Part shown: in pieces, positions 50,541 to 59,845 of the stretch
How the letters are laid out: every line of letters begins with the position of its first letter
How positions within the stretch are numbered: position 1 is the stretch's first letter
From: Pseudomonadota bacterium
Lineage (GTDB): Bacteria; Pseudomonadota; Alphaproteobacteria; Rhizobiales; Xanthobacteraceae
DNA length: 61,853 bases
NCBI GenBank assembly: GCA_023451825.1
Contig: JAEXYA010000016.1
Coordinates: 1 to 61,853, forward strand
Reading direction: 5' to 3'
Notes under the pieces: generated by a model
Databases searched by the model: none
What the model was told of the DNA's origin: nothing
The model's input: only the letters and a program-made list of their open reading frames with translations
Position numbers and translations under genes: made by a program

Positions 50541-50783
50541 TTACTGGCCGTGGCTCACCAGCACGGCGTTGCAGGCCTTGCTGATCTTGGGACGATTTTC
50601 CTTGAGGCAGGACAGGATCACCAGATCGCCCTGATCCATCACGTTGCGGCAGAGCTTCTGCACATCGCGCGAGCAAGCCTTCTGCTCGGCGTCGGTGCCG
50701 CTGCGGCCTTGGATCTGCTGGGCCAATGCGCCGGTCGAGGCAGATACGGTGATCACGGTCAAAGCCAGGAGAATTTTACGCAT
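50541..50783 (-). CDS. Small secreted cysteine-rich repeat protein
   Basis: An 80-residue protein with a signal peptide (MRKILLALTVITVSASTGAL, cleaved near AQQ). The mature part has four cysteines in the pattern of the cysteine-rich GLG1/FGFR1-type repeat: KACSRDVQKLCRNV, then ILSCLKENRPKISKACNAVL. Bacterial members are small periplasmic proteins of unknown role. It lies upstream of hpnC on the same strand, 218 bases away, with no evident functional tie. Confidence 0.8.
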   Translation of the reverse strand: MRKILLALTVITVSASTGALAQQIQGRSGTDAEQKACSRDVQKLCRNVMDQGDLVILSCLKENRPKISKACNAVLVSHGQ

Positions 50784-51224
50784 TGTCGTCCTTCAATTGA
50801 GCAAGCGAGAGTCAGCCCGCCGGGTGCATAGCATAATCAGTAACGATCACACCTCTGGAGCGATCCCAAACAATGGCAGTTTCCTCACATTCATCGCGAG
50901 GGATGCATGGGAGCCACAGGCGGCAAACTTGTTAACCCGCAGAATGCGGCCAAAGGTTGCAGCGGGCGCGTGAACGCAACGGCCGAGAACTGCACTTTCC
51001 TGCACCAGCTCCGTGTCAGCCCGCCCTGCCAGGACGGCACGGCGCAGTATTCAATCGGCAAAGCTTCAGATACCGTTGGAACCGGAAGCGATGGTGACAG
51101 CATACGCTTTTGTGATCGAGCATGATTGCCGAATTGAACCTGTTCCGACCGCCACGACACTCACGTCCGAAGCGTCGCGGCACCATATTGCCGACGCGGT
51201 GCAAACCTTCTGGGGATACCAAAC
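50784..51224. other. Intergenic region between divergent small secreted-protein genes
   Basis: I see no gene, repeat family or terminator here. Short open frames present have no ribosome-binding site or protein-like composition. Promoters of both flanking genes must lie here but no consensus is clear. GGGGA directly precedes the right-hand ATG. Confidence 0.5.
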
Positions 51225-51725
51225 ATGACGATTCAATCTGCCAAGCTGCTCGGTCACGCCCTCACGGCCGCCGGCGCTGGCGCACTTCTGATGCTGTCTG
51301 TCTCGGCGAGCCATGCCCAGTCCGCTGCTTTTGCCGGCTTCGATGGCAGCTGGAACGGCAATGGTACGGTGACGATGTCGGACGGTTCGTCCGAAAAGAT
51401 CCGATGCCGCGCGACCTACAAAGTCGGCGGTGGCGGCAACGCCCTTGAACAGACCCTGCGCTGCGCCAGCGACAGCTACAAATTCGACCTCGCAAGCAAT
51501 GTGAAGAGCGACGGCGGCAACGTCTCCGGCAGCTGGAGCGAAGCGAGCCGGAATGTCTATGGCAACCTGAACGGCAAAGCCGGCGGCGGCCAGATCGATG
51601 TGTTCGTCGAAGCCGCAGGCTTTGCAGCAAACATCACGCTGACCACCAAGGGCAACAAGCAGAACGTCTCGATCTCATCCAAGGGCGAGATTCGCGGCGT
51701 GAATATCAGCATGACCAAAGGCTGA
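51225..51725 (+). CDS. Hypothetical secreted protein
   Basis: A 166-residue protein with a long signal peptide (cleavage near SHAQSAA, about residue 32). The mature domain looks like a single beta-barrel or sandwich: GFDGSWNGNGTVTMSDG, IRCRATYKVGGGGNALEQTL, RCASDSYKFDL, VSGSWSEASRNVYGNLNG. Two cysteines (in IRCRA and LRCAS) could pair. The GGNVSGSWSE and GNL pattern recalls lipid- or ligand-binding periplasmic domains, but no family is named. It is convergent with the MMPL transporter gene and shares its terminator. Confidence 0.75.
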   Translation: MTIQSAKLLGHALTAAGAGALLMLSVSASHAQSAAFAGFDGSWNGNGTVTMSDGSSEKIRCRATYKVGGGGNALEQTLRCASDSYKFDLASNVKSDGGNVSGSWSEASRNVYGNLNGKAGGGQIDVFVEAAGFAANITLTTKGNKQNVSISSKGEIRGVNISMTKG

Positions 51726-51749
51726 AACCCAGATTCCGATTGAAACAAA

Positions 51750-51777
51750 AAAGCCCCGGACATCGTCCGGGGCTTCT
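51750..51777. terminator. Bidirectional terminator
   Basis: AAAAAAGCCCCGGAC / GTCCGGGGCTTCTT hairpin with a 3-base loop, A-run on the left and T-rich on the right, between convergent genes. Confidence 0.88.
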
Positions 51778-51800
51778 TGCTGTGTCATCTGCGTTGACGC

Positions 51801-54167
51801 TCAGTCCGTCTTCGCCAGCGTCGACTTTCCCGTCAGCTTCTGTTGCATCTGGATCAGCCACATCGAGGTCGGGCGCAGGATGAAGAGGTCGGCGACCAGC
51901 GCCGCCACCATCGAGAACGCGCTGAGCCAGCCGAACAGCCGCAGCGACGGCAGATCCGAGAACACCGTCACCACCAGGCCGCAAGCCAGCACCACCGTGG
52001 TGAGGATCAGCGCCGGGCCGACCAGAACGGTCGCGCGTTCGACGGCGACGGCGGGATCGGTGCCGGGCGTATCTTCAAGGCGCAAGCGGTTCAGGAAGTG
52101 GATGGTCGCTGACAGGCCGAGGCCGAACGACACGGTGAGCGCCACCACGCTGGCGAATTGCAGCCCCTCCCCGAGCAGCCACAACACAAAGCCTGCGAGC
52201 ACCACCGGGAAGATGCCCGGCAGGATGCAGGCCAGCATCACCACCCAGGAGCGGAATGCCAGACCGATGAAGATCGCCACCAGACCGAATTCGATGGTCA
52301 GGCCATGATTGAGCTTCTCGATCATGCCGGCGCTATTTCGCGCGGCGATCGCGGACAGACCCGTGACGGCGATCTCATAACCGGGATGCGCGCTGCGAAC
52401 GGTGTTCAGCGCGTTGTCGAGCTTGTCGACCACCGGAAGGATCTTGCTCGAATCGCTGTCGGGCACGCGACCGGACACCACCACCGCGGTCTGGTCGGCC
52501 GAGATGAAGCGGCGCACCAGATGCTCCGGGATGACGCTCACATATTCCTTCAGCGTCGCCACATCGGTCGAGCCGGCTTTCTCCGCCAGCCAGCGCCGCA
52601 GCGTTTCCAGCGACCAGACATTGCCGACGCCAGCCTGCTTCTCGACCATGGCGTGAACCTGGGCGATGGTATCCAGCGTGTCCTTTGAATAGAGATCGGC
52701 GCCCTTGGGGAATTCGATCAGGATATCGATGGGATTGGCGCCGGTGAGCTTGGCGTCGAGACGCCCGCTGGCGGCGACAGCCTGTTCCTTGTCCGGCACC
52801 TGATCGGCGAGGCGATAGCGCGGCTCCAGGCTCGCATAGACGGTGCCGAGGCCGACCACGACGATCAGCGAGATAAGGCTGAACATTCCGGGACGGCCGA
52901 CCATGCGCACCGCGATCCAGTAGCAGAACGCGCGCAGCGCCTGCACGCCCGCATCGGCTGCCTGGAACTTCTGCGCGAACAGCTTTTCATTGCGCACCAA
53001 CAGCACGCCGAACACAGGCACCAGCGACAGCACCGCGACCAGCGCGATGATGGTTGCCGTCAGGCCCGCTTCACCGAAAGCGCGGATCAGATCGGAGTCC
53101 GAGAATTGCAAAGCGAGAAAAGAGATGCCGGCGGTGCCATGCGTCAGCACGCAGGCCGGACCAACCACGCGAACCGCATTGGTGAAGGCCGAATATTTGT
53201 CCTCGCCGGCAATCAAGCGATCGCGCGCGGCGAAGGTCAACTGCATGGAGTCCGCAAAACTGATCACCATGATCAGCGGCGTCATCACATTGAGGAACAT
53301 GTTGAGGCTGAAGCCGGCCCAGCCGAGCGCGCCCAGCGAGAGCAGGATCGCCAGCAGCGGTGGAAATGCCGCGACGATCATGAAGGAGATCTTGCGGAAG
53401 AAGATGATGGCGATGAGGCAGCCGGCAAGAATGCCGATTACATTGTACATCAGACCGTCGCGCTCGACCGCATTGCGGATTTCGAGCTGCATCACCGGCA
53501 CGCCCGACAATTCCTTGGTCAGGCCGCTATCTGCCAGATCCTCATTCATCGTCTTGCGGATATTGGCGATCACGTCGGAAAGCTTGTTGTTGCTGACCAC
53601 CGCGGGATCGAGCGACAGCACGACCAGCGCCAGTGTGCCATCATCCGACAACAGCTTGCCGCGGATCAACTCGTTCTGCTTCACCGTCTCGATGAACTGG
53701 TCATAGGCAGCGCCTTCGGGAAGCTCGTTCGGGAACAGAGCCGCCGGCAATTTCCCGGGCGCTGGCGTCTGCCGTGCCGAGAAAATCGAGATCAGACCGC
53801 GCACGCCATCGACAAGCTGCATATCGGTGACGAGGTCGCGCATCTTTTCGAGATTGTCGCGCGCCAGCAGCGTCTTGCCTTCAATCACCACCAGCACGTC
53901 GAATTCGGTGGACGGGAAGCGCTTCGTCACTTCCTCATATTGCTGATATTCCTTGCTGTCGGAGCGGAACAGCTGGCTCAGCGAATCGTCGATCTTGATG
54001 CGCTGGATGCCGAAAATGGCGCCGATCACCAGCGCCAGCAGGATGATGCAGGACAGGATCGGCGCCTTGACCGCGATCAGGCCCATGCGCTCCAGACCGA
54101 ATGCGATGCTGGACGGCCCACGCCCCAATTTCTTGATATCGGCGTCGTGGGAGCTCATCTGGTCCAT
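51801..54167 (-). CDS. MMPL/RND family exporter
   Basis: A 788-residue inner-membrane transporter with two MMPL halves, each one helix, a large periplasmic loop and about five helices. Landmarks are APILSCIILLALVIGAIFGI at the N-terminus, VMTPLIMVISFADSMQLTFA in the first core, and VALTVSFGLGLSATIHFLNR in the second. It differs clearly from HpnN but belongs to the same superfamily, whose members export lipids. AGGA lies ten bases before the ATG. Being 1.5 kb from hpnC, it may handle hopanoids or other envelope lipids. This is an inference. Confidence 0.85.
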   Translation of the reverse strand: MDQMSSHDADIKKLGRGPSSIAFGLERMGLIAVKAPILSCIILLALVIGAIFGIQRIKIDDSLSQLFRSDSKEYQQYEEVTKRFPSTEFDVLVVIEGKTLLARDNLEKMRDLVTDMQLVDGVRGLISIFSARQTPAPGKLPAALFPNELPEGAAYDQFIETVKQNELIRGKLLSDDGTLALVVLSLDPAVVSNNKLSDVIANIRKTMNEDLADSGLTKELSGVPVMQLEIRNAVERDGLMYNVIGILAGCLIAIIFFRKISFMIVAAFPPLLAILLSLGALGWAGFSLNMFLNVMTPLIMVISFADSMQLTFAARDRLIAGEDKYSAFTNAVRVVGPACVLTHGTAGISFLALQFSDSDLIRAFGEAGLTATIIALVAVLSLVPVFGVLLVRNEKLFAQKFQAADAGVQALRAFCYWIAVRMVGRPGMFSLISLIVVVGLGTVYASLEPRYRLADQVPDKEQAVAASGRLDAKLTGANPIDILIEFPKGADLYSKDTLDTIAQVHAMVEKQAGVGNVWSLETLRRWLAEKAGSTDVATLKEYVSVIPEHLVRRFISADQTAVVVSGRVPDSDSSKILPVVDKLDNALNTVRSAHPGYEIAVTGLSAIAARNSAGMIEKLNHGLTIEFGLVAIFIGLAFRSWVVMLACILPGIFPVVLAGFVLWLLGEGLQFASVVALTVSFGLGLSATIHFLNRLRLEDTPGTDPAVAVERATVLVGPALILTTVVLACGLVVTVFSDLPSLRLFGWLSAFSMVAALVADLFILRPTSMWLIQMQQKLTGKSTLAKTD

Positions 54168-54310
54168 GCCGTGTCCTGTAACCGTTTGTCTGGATTGAGC
54201 AATTGCGCGGTAAATTCGCTGGCGGGTGTAGCAGTTCTATATGACTATTCGCAAGGCGACGCTGGCGCAGGGCTTGCACTTCCAGGTCACGATTTGCGGC
54301 GATATCTGTC

Positions 54311-55075
54311 CTAGTCAGGCTTCGACGTCGGTGCGGCCAATTGTAGCCCGCTTTCGTCCTTCAAGGTCACACCGGTGATACCGCGTCGCAGGCCCTCGCG
54401 CGCGAGCCACGCGATCTTGATGGCCGCCTCATCGAAACTCAGCCCCGCCGCCTGGATATTGGAGACGCAATTGCGCTCGGCATCGCTGCGGCCGGGTTTT
54501 GGCGCAACGGTGACATAGGCGCCGAGGCTGTGCGGCGCCGACAGGCCTGGCCGCTCGCCGATCACCATGATGGTCATCCGCGCCTTGAGCAATGCACCGA
54601 TCTCGTCGCCCAGCGCAACCCGCGCGCCGCTGGCGACGACGATCGGCCCAAGCGACAGACCGTCGAGCTTCGGGAGCAGTGCCGCGACCAGGCTCAGCGC
54701 ATGCGCATTGATCGCGGCAGGCGATAGACCATCAGCGATGACGAGGGAGATATCACAAGCGCCGCTGCCCTGCCCTTCGACCGCCACGCGCGATTCAAGC
54801 GCAAGCTTGCGGCCGAGATCAGGACGCTTGAGGTAATCGGCGCGGTCGGCGACGAGACTGGACACGATCAACGCAGATGCACCCCGCTCGTTCAGTGCTG
54901 CAGCGATAGCGGGCGCTTCGAACGACGCATGGACCGCGTCGCGGGCGCGCGCATGGTCCAGCGTGAATTCGAGCAAAGCTTGTGTCGTCAGGCTCGCGCC
55001 CGCGCGACCAAGACCGACGCGCGCCGGGGTGAGCCGACGCAGATCGCTGATCGACCGATCGGGAGCGTCCGGCAT
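54311..55075 (-). CDS. eutC: Ethanolamine ammonia-lyase small subunit
   Basis: A 254-residue EutC, which with EutB and adenosylcobalamin converts ethanolamine to acetaldehyde and ammonia. Hallmarks: LTPARVGLGRAGASLTTQAL at the N-terminus, LDHARARDAVHASFE, VIADGLSPAAINAHALSL, VIGERPGLSAPHSLGAYVTV and AERNCVSNIQ with the cobalamin-proximal Cys. The start MPDAPDRS fits the family. In-frame ATGs up to 111 bases upstream lie in a repeat and are less likely. It is separated from eutB by the intact hpnP gene, whereas eutB and eutC are normally adjacent. Confidence 0.93.
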   Translation of the reverse strand: MPDAPDRSISDLRRLTPARVGLGRAGASLTTQALLEFTLDHARARDAVHASFEAPAIAAALNERGASALIVSSLVADRADYLKRPDLGRKLALESRVAVEGQGSGACDISLVIADGLSPAAINAHALSLVAALLPKLDGLSLGPIVVASGARVALGDEIGALLKARMTIMVIGERPGLSAPHSLGAYVTVAPKPGRSDAERNCVSNIQAAGLSFDEAAIKIAWLAREGLRRGITGVTLKDESGLQLAAPTSKPD

Positions 55076-55134
55076 TAGAGCGCCACGACTATTCATACGC
55101 AATTCCGTCAACGTTGCCGCCAAGAATTCCGCCT

Positions 55135-55233
55135 CCATGGTGAGCAAGCGGCCCTTCGGCGCCATCTCGCACCATGACAGGAGCACGCCGCCATCCTTCG
55201 AGACGCCGTTGCGCGGCTTCTCAGGATGAGGGC
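55135..55233. repeat. Diverged palindromic repeat, CCTCATCCTGAGGAGC family
   Basis: Begins CCATGGTGAGCAAGCGGC, contains CCATCCTTCGAGACGCCGTT and ends CTTCTCAGGATGAGGG, corresponding to the element at 44476-44589 read from the other side. It fills the hpnP-eutC gap. Confidence 0.65.
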
Positions 55234-55237
55234 AGCG

Positions 55238-56833
55238 TTACTCAGCCGGCACCGCTGGCGCGACGGCGGCGTCCTGCAGCTTCATGGAATAATAGGACGC
55301 ATTGGTCACGCCGCCCGACGCATCGCGTGCGAAATTGATCAGATGATGCGCGACCATGATGGACGAGATCAGATATTCGATTTCGCCCCGCGAGATGCGC
55401 CTGAAGGCGAACTTCCAGAACGCGCGCTTGTAATCGCCGAGCACGCCCACCTTCCAGAAGATATTGCGCAGCATCACCAGGCCAAGACGGATGTTCTTCG
55501 CCGTCAACATGGCGCCGACCGGCGGCTTGATGCGGTGCGGATAGGTATGCGTGATCTGGTATTCGAAACGCTCGAGCAGTTTTTCCGGCACATAGGCTGC
55601 GCCCATGGCGCGGCGCCAGCTCTTCACTACGTCCTCATAGGGCAGCAGGAAGTCGACATTGGAATCGCGGCCTTCCTCTTCGTTGAGGCGACCTTCTTTC
55701 TTGAGCCGATCCCACAGCGGCGTCTGCGGCAACGCCTGCAGCAAATTGATGGTGAGCAGCGGGATCTGAGACGCATCGACGAAATCGAGCAGCGCCTGCC
55801 CGGTTTCCGGGCGATCGGTGTCGAGCCCAAGGATGATCCCGGAGACCACCTCCATGCCGAACGAGTTCAGCACCTCGATGGACTCCATGATCGGCAGGAC
55901 CATGTTGTGGTCCTTCTTCATCGCCTTCAGGGCGACGGGATCCGGCGTCTCGATGCCGCAGAAGATGGTGCCGAACCAGGCGTCGCGCATCAGCCCGAGG
56001 ATTTCCGGCCGCTTGGCGATGTTGAGTGTCGCTTCGCAGGAGAGGCGCAGAACATAGCCGGTCTTCTTCTGCCATTCGACCAGGTGCGGCAGCAGGTCGA
56101 GCGCAGCCTTGCGGTTGCCGATGAAGTTGTCATCGACGAAATAGACGGAGCCGTTGATGCCGCATTCCAGCAGCTTGTCGAGTTCGGCCGTGATCTGCTG
56201 CGGCGTCTTCAGGCGCGGATTGCGGCCATAGAGGCCCGGGATGTCGCAGAATTCGCACTGATACGGACAGCCCGACGAATACTGGATCGAGCCCAGGAAA
56301 TAGCGCGGGATATCCGCCAGCTCATAGGCCGGAATCGGAAACTCGGTCATGTCCAGGCGGTCGGCCGTCTTCAGCACGACCTGACGCTCGGGGCGCTTGG
56401 TGTCGTTTGCCAGAATATCGATCAGACGATCGGTGGCGTCGCCGAGTTCGCCGACATGCAGATAGTCGAAAGCCGGATAGTATTCCGGGCACGAAGACAC
56501 GGACGGGCCACCGATGGCGACCGGAAGATCGTAGGAATGCGCACGATGGCAGATGTCGTTCATCTGCGCGCGCTGGATGTGCATACCGCTGACCAGAACG
56601 GCTTCGGCCCAGAGGAAATCGTTCGGTGTGGCGCTGCGGATGTTCTCGTCGATGAACCGGACGTCCCAATTGTCCGGCATATAGGCCGCGATCAGGAGCA
56701 ATCCCTGCGGCGGCATGAAGGCCTGTACGCCGTCGGTCAGGGGGTAGGAATATTCAAACGTGCCGAATGAAGACGTGTATCGCGGAAATACGCATAGAAT
56801 GCGCCGCGCCGTCTGCCTGCCCTCAGCTCTCAT
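55238..56833 (-). CDS. hpnP: Hopanoid C-2 methylase HpnP (B12-binding radical SAM)
   Basis: A 531-residue enzyme that methylates hopanoids at C-2 using a corrinoid and SAM. A B12-binding domain covers about residues 40-150 (GLLLIAAYMPDNWDVRFIDE, LPVAIGGPSVSSCPEYYP, DYLHVGELGD). The radical SAM cluster is C189-x3-C193-x2-C196 in SGCPYQCEFCDIPGLYG. YFVDDNFIGNRKAALDLL and VVSGIILGLDTD follow, as in Rhodopseudomonas palustris HpnP. The start is the first ATG after an EcfG-type promoter. It is inserted between eutB and eutC, both also corrinoid-dependent. Confidence 0.93.
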   Translation of the reverse strand: MRAEGRQTARRILCVFPRYTSSFGTFEYSYPLTDGVQAFMPPQGLLLIAAYMPDNWDVRFIDENIRSATPNDFLWAEAVLVSGMHIQRAQMNDICHRAHSYDLPVAIGGPSVSSCPEYYPAFDYLHVGELGDATDRLIDILANDTKRPERQVVLKTADRLDMTEFPIPAYELADIPRYFLGSIQYSSGCPYQCEFCDIPGLYGRNPRLKTPQQITAELDKLLECGINGSVYFVDDNFIGNRKAALDLLPHLVEWQKKTGYVLRLSCEATLNIAKRPEILGLMRDAWFGTIFCGIETPDPVALKAMKKDHNMVLPIMESIEVLNSFGMEVVSGIILGLDTDRPETGQALLDFVDASQIPLLTINLLQALPQTPLWDRLKKEGRLNEEEGRDSNVDFLLPYEDVVKSWRRAMGAAYVPEKLLERFEYQITHTYPHRIKPPVGAMLTAKNIRLGLVMLRNIFWKVGVLGDYKRAFWKFAFRRISRGEIEYLISSIMVAHHLINFARDASGGVTNASYYSMKLQDAAVAPAVPAE

Positions 56834-56882
56834 TAAAAAACCTCTGCGAATGCATCAGCGGTCCCCTCGCTGAACTTTCAAC

Positions 56883-56907
56883 AACGTCGCTGAGTTAAAA
56901 CCGTTCC
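56883..56907 (-). promoter_or_regulatory. EcfG (general stress sigma) promoter of hpnP
   Basis: On the minus strand: GGAAC, 16 bases, CGTT, an exact match to the alphaproteobacterial EcfG consensus. It ends 50 bases before the hpnP ATG. EcfG control of hpnP has been reported in Rhodopseudomonas palustris TIE-1, so the site has independent support. Confidence 0.85.
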
Positions 56908-57018
56908 ACTCCCGTTCGCATAGCTTGTCCAAATCTAATCACGTGGGGTGAATCTGGGCCAGAATTTCTTCAATATTGTGACGGCTGGTGACGCGGACGT
57001 GATGCGACCGAACGCGCG

Positions 57019-58401
57019 TCAGGCAATCAGCCTGGCCGCAAAATCCGGCAAGCTGCCGCCTTGATCGCGAATGCGCAAATCGCCATCGGCAATTCCGGCC
57101 TGCACCAGCCAGGCGTCGAATTCCGGGGCGCGCTTGAGGCCGAACAGATCGCGCAAATAGAGCGCATCGTGGAAAGACGTGGACTGGTAATTCAGCATGA
57201 CGTCATCCGCACCGGGCACGCCCATGATGAAATTGACGCCGGCCGCCGCCAATAGCGTCAGGAGATTGTCCATGTCGTCCTGATCGGCCTCGGCATGGTT
57301 GGTGTAACAGACATCGACGCCGAGCGGCAGCCCGAGCAGCTTGCCGCAGAAATGATCTTCAAGCCCGGCGCGGATGATTTCCTTGCCGTCATAAAGATAT
57401 TCCGGACCGATGAAGCCGACCACGCTGTTCACCAACAGCGGCGAATAAGCGCGCGCCACCGCATAAGCGCGCGCCTCCAGCGTTTGCTGATCGACGCCGT
57501 GATGGGCATCGGCCGACAAAGCCGAGCCCTGCCCGGTCTCGAAATACATGACATTGTCGCCGACGGTGCCACGCTTCAGCGATAGACCTGCTTCATGCGC
57601 TTGCTTCAGCAATGCGAGGTCGATGCCAAAGCTCTTATTGGCAGCTTCGGTGCCGGCGATGGACTGGAAAACCAGATCGACCGGCGCGCCTTGTGCGATC
57701 AGGTCGATCGAGGTCGTCACATGCGTCAGCACGCAGCTCTGCGTCGGAATGCCGAGTTTGACGATGACGTCGTCCAGCATGCGCACAAGCTGGCCGAGCA
57801 CCGCTGGATCGTCGCTCGCCGGATTGATGCCGATACAGGCATCGCCGGCGCCGAGCATCAGGCCGTCGAGCGTCGAGGCGGCGATGCCTCTGACATCGTC
57901 GAACGGATGGTTCGGTTGCAGGCGCACGCTCATGCGACCGCGCAGACCGATGGTGTTGCGAAAGCGGGTGACGACCTCGCATTTCTTCGCCGCGAGGATG
58001 AGATCCTGGTTGCGCATGAGCTTCGACACGGCCGCCGCCATTTCCGGCGTCACGCCGGGTGCGAGCGCTCTCAGCGCCTCGGGCGTCGCCGCATCCGACA
58101 GCAGCCAATCGCGAAAATCGCCGACGGTAAGCGATGCGACCGACGCAAAGGCTGCCGCGTCGTGGCTATCGACGATCAGGCGCGTGACCTCATCGCTCTC
58201 ATAGGGGATGACGGCTTCAAGGAGGAATTGCTTGAGCGGCAGATCGGCCAGCGCCATGCGCGCGGCGATCATCTGCTCGGCCGTCTCCGCCGCGACACCC
58301 GCGAGACGATCGCCCGAGCGCGGCGGTGTGGCCTTGGCGAGCAGATCGCGCAGGTCTGTAAAGGTGTACGTCGTGTGGCCGATCGTATGGCGATAGGTCA
58401 C
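57019..58401 (-). CDS. eutB: Ethanolamine ammonia-lyase large subunit
   Basis: A 460-residue TIM-barrel subunit carrying the active site of the adenosylcobalamin-dependent ethanolamine lyase. Family pieces: YRHTIGHTTYTFTDLRDLLA, RFRNTIGLRGRMSVRLQPNH, GAGDACIGINPASDD, and GVDVCYTNHAEADQDDMDNL near the C-terminus. The GTG start is preferred because AGGAGCAGGAT stands directly before it. An ATG nine codons upstream has no ribosome site. No eutA reactivase or microcompartment genes are in the window, so this is the simple catabolic form. It lies 60 bases after the chemoreceptor gene. Confidence 0.95.
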   Translation of the reverse strand: MTYRHTIGHTTYTFTDLRDLLAKATPPRSGDRLAGVAAETAEQMIAARMALADLPLKQFLLEAVIPYESDEVTRLIVDSHDAAAFASVASLTVGDFRDWLLSDAATPEALRALAPGVTPEMAAAVSKLMRNQDLILAAKKCEVVTRFRNTIGLRGRMSVRLQPNHPFDDVRGIAASTLDGLMLGAGDACIGINPASDDPAVLGQLVRMLDDVIVKLGIPTQSCVLTHVTTSIDLIAQGAPVDLVFQSIAGTEAANKSFGIDLALLKQAHEAGLSLKRGTVGDNVMYFETGQGSALSADAHHGVDQQTLEARAYAVARAYSPLLVNSVVGFIGPEYLYDGKEIIRAGLEDHFCGKLLGLPLGVDVCYTNHAEADQDDMDNLLTLLAAAGVNFIMGVPGADDVMLNYQSTSFHDALYLRDLFGLKRAPEFDAWLVQAGIADGDLRIRDQGGSLPDFAARLIA

Positions 58402-58461
58402 ATCCTGCTCCTGCACGCACCGGACCATTCCGGCGCGTGCAGCGTAGCATGTCGCGGCTGC

Positions 58462-59808
58462 TTATGCAGCCTTCACGGTCGCCAGGAATTTGTCGAGCTC
58501 GACACGCAGTTTTTCGGACTGGCGCGACAATTCGGATGCCGAGCTCTGCACATGATTTGCGGCAGTGCCGGTTTCATTGGCAACGCGCGTGATATCCGAG
58601 ACATTGCTGGAGACATCGCCGGTGCCCTTTGCGGCATCCTGCACGCTGCGAGAGATCTCGTTGGTCGCGGCATCCTGCTCTTCGACGGCGGCAGAGATCG
58701 CCGCCGAAATCTCGCTCAGCGACTTGATCACCGTGGTGATGCCGCCGATCGCCGTGACCGAATCCGATGTGGAGGCCTGGATATCGCCGACCTGCTCGCC
58801 GATCTCTGCCGTCGCCTTTGCGGTCTGCTCGGCCAGCGACTTCACCTCCTGCGCCACGACGGCAAAGCCGCGGCCGGCTTCGCCTGCGCGTGCAGCTTCG
58901 ATGGTCGCATTGAGTGCGAGGAGATTGGTCTGCCCCGCGATGGAGCTGATCAGTTCGACAACCGCGCCGATCTTTTGCGCAGCTTCGGACAGCCGGCGCA
59001 TGGTTGCCGAGGTTTCGTCGGCATTGCGCACGGCCTCCCCGGCAATGCGCGCGGAATCATTGACCTGGCGGGAGATCTCGCGGATCGAGCTGGACAGCTG
59101 TTCGGTCGCGACAGCCACGGCCTGAACGCCCGCCGACGCATCACGCGACGCGGATTCGACGACACCGGACTGGCGCACCGAGGTTTCCGCCGACACCGTC
59201 ATGTTCTTCGCAGCAACATTGAGATCGCCGGAGGCATTCCCGATCGCATCGGCGACGCTGCCGATCATCTGCTGGAAGTCGTTGCCGAGCTTGTCGAGCA
59301 CGGCGCGACGATCGCGACGGCCTTCCTCGATATAGACCGAGATCGCCAGATCCATGTCGAGCATCGCTGCCTTGATCACCGCAGCCTGGATCGCCGCCTT
59401 CTGCTTGCCGGCCGAGCGATCGAACAGTTTTGTCGGCATCTGGTCGATGGCAGCGATCAGCCCCGTGACCAGCGCATTGTAGCCGCCGATATACCAGCGC
59501 GGTTCGAGACCGAGCTTGTTGTGAACCTGACCGATCTTGTTGACGGACGCTTCGTAGCTCTCGTCGAAACGGGCATCGAGAATGCGCGACCAGTGTTCGA
59601 TCTGCATCTTCTTGGCGTGCATCATGTGCTCGCGGTTCTTGAAGAATGCATTGGTCTGCGGGAATTTTGCGACGTGATCGTAAAAGCGATCAAGGATCGC
59701 CGGCAGCTCGCCGAGAATGAAGGGCTTGGCAACGCGCAAGGCAGCGACACTGTCGCTATCGATACAGTTGAAACGAAGACGGTCTGAAATTGCAGATTGG
59801 GCCGACAT
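58462..59808 (-). CDS. Globin-coupled methyl-accepting chemotaxis protein
   Basis: A 448-residue soluble chemoreceptor. Residues about 1-165 are a protoglobin haem domain, with the proximal His at H96 in GQVHNKLGLEPRWYIGGYNA, as in HemAT aerotaxis sensors. Residues about 185-448 form the MCP signalling coiled coil with the hairpin tip GEAGRGFAVVAQEVKSLAEQ that contacts CheW and CheA. No transmembrane segment is present. It probably senses oxygen or NO. GGGGA precedes the ATG chosen. It is upstream of eutB on the same strand and may be co-transcribed with it. Confidence 0.92.
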   Translation of the reverse strand: MSAQSAISDRLRFNCIDSDSVAALRVAKPFILGELPAILDRFYDHVAKFPQTNAFFKNREHMMHAKKMQIEHWSRILDARFDESYEASVNKIGQVHNKLGLEPRWYIGGYNALVTGLIAAIDQMPTKLFDRSAGKQKAAIQAAVIKAAMLDMDLAISVYIEEGRRDRRAVLDKLGNDFQQMIGSVADAIGNASGDLNVAAKNMTVSAETSVRQSGVVESASRDASAGVQAVAVATEQLSSSIREISRQVNDSARIAGEAVRNADETSATMRRLSEAAQKIGAVVELISSIAGQTNLLALNATIEAARAGEAGRGFAVVAQEVKSLAEQTAKATAEIGEQVGDIQASTSDSVTAIGGITTVIKSLSEISAAISAAVEEQDAATNEISRSVQDAAKGTGDVSSNVSDITRVANETGTAANHVQSSASELSRQSEKLRVELDKFLATVKAA

Positions 59809-59845
59809 GGAAATCCCCGATTGAATGATTCGACCATGCACGCAA

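Noticed and set aside
55226..56770. 514-codon open frame antisense to hpnP
   Set aside because: hpnP has all conserved residues on the other strand; no ribosome site or domain supports the antisense frame.
57595..59787. 730-codon open frame antisense to eutB and the chemoreceptor
   Set aside because: The opposite strand encodes two full, recognisable proteins. The antisense frame is Arg/His/Asp-rich without domains, typical of GC-rich shadow frames.
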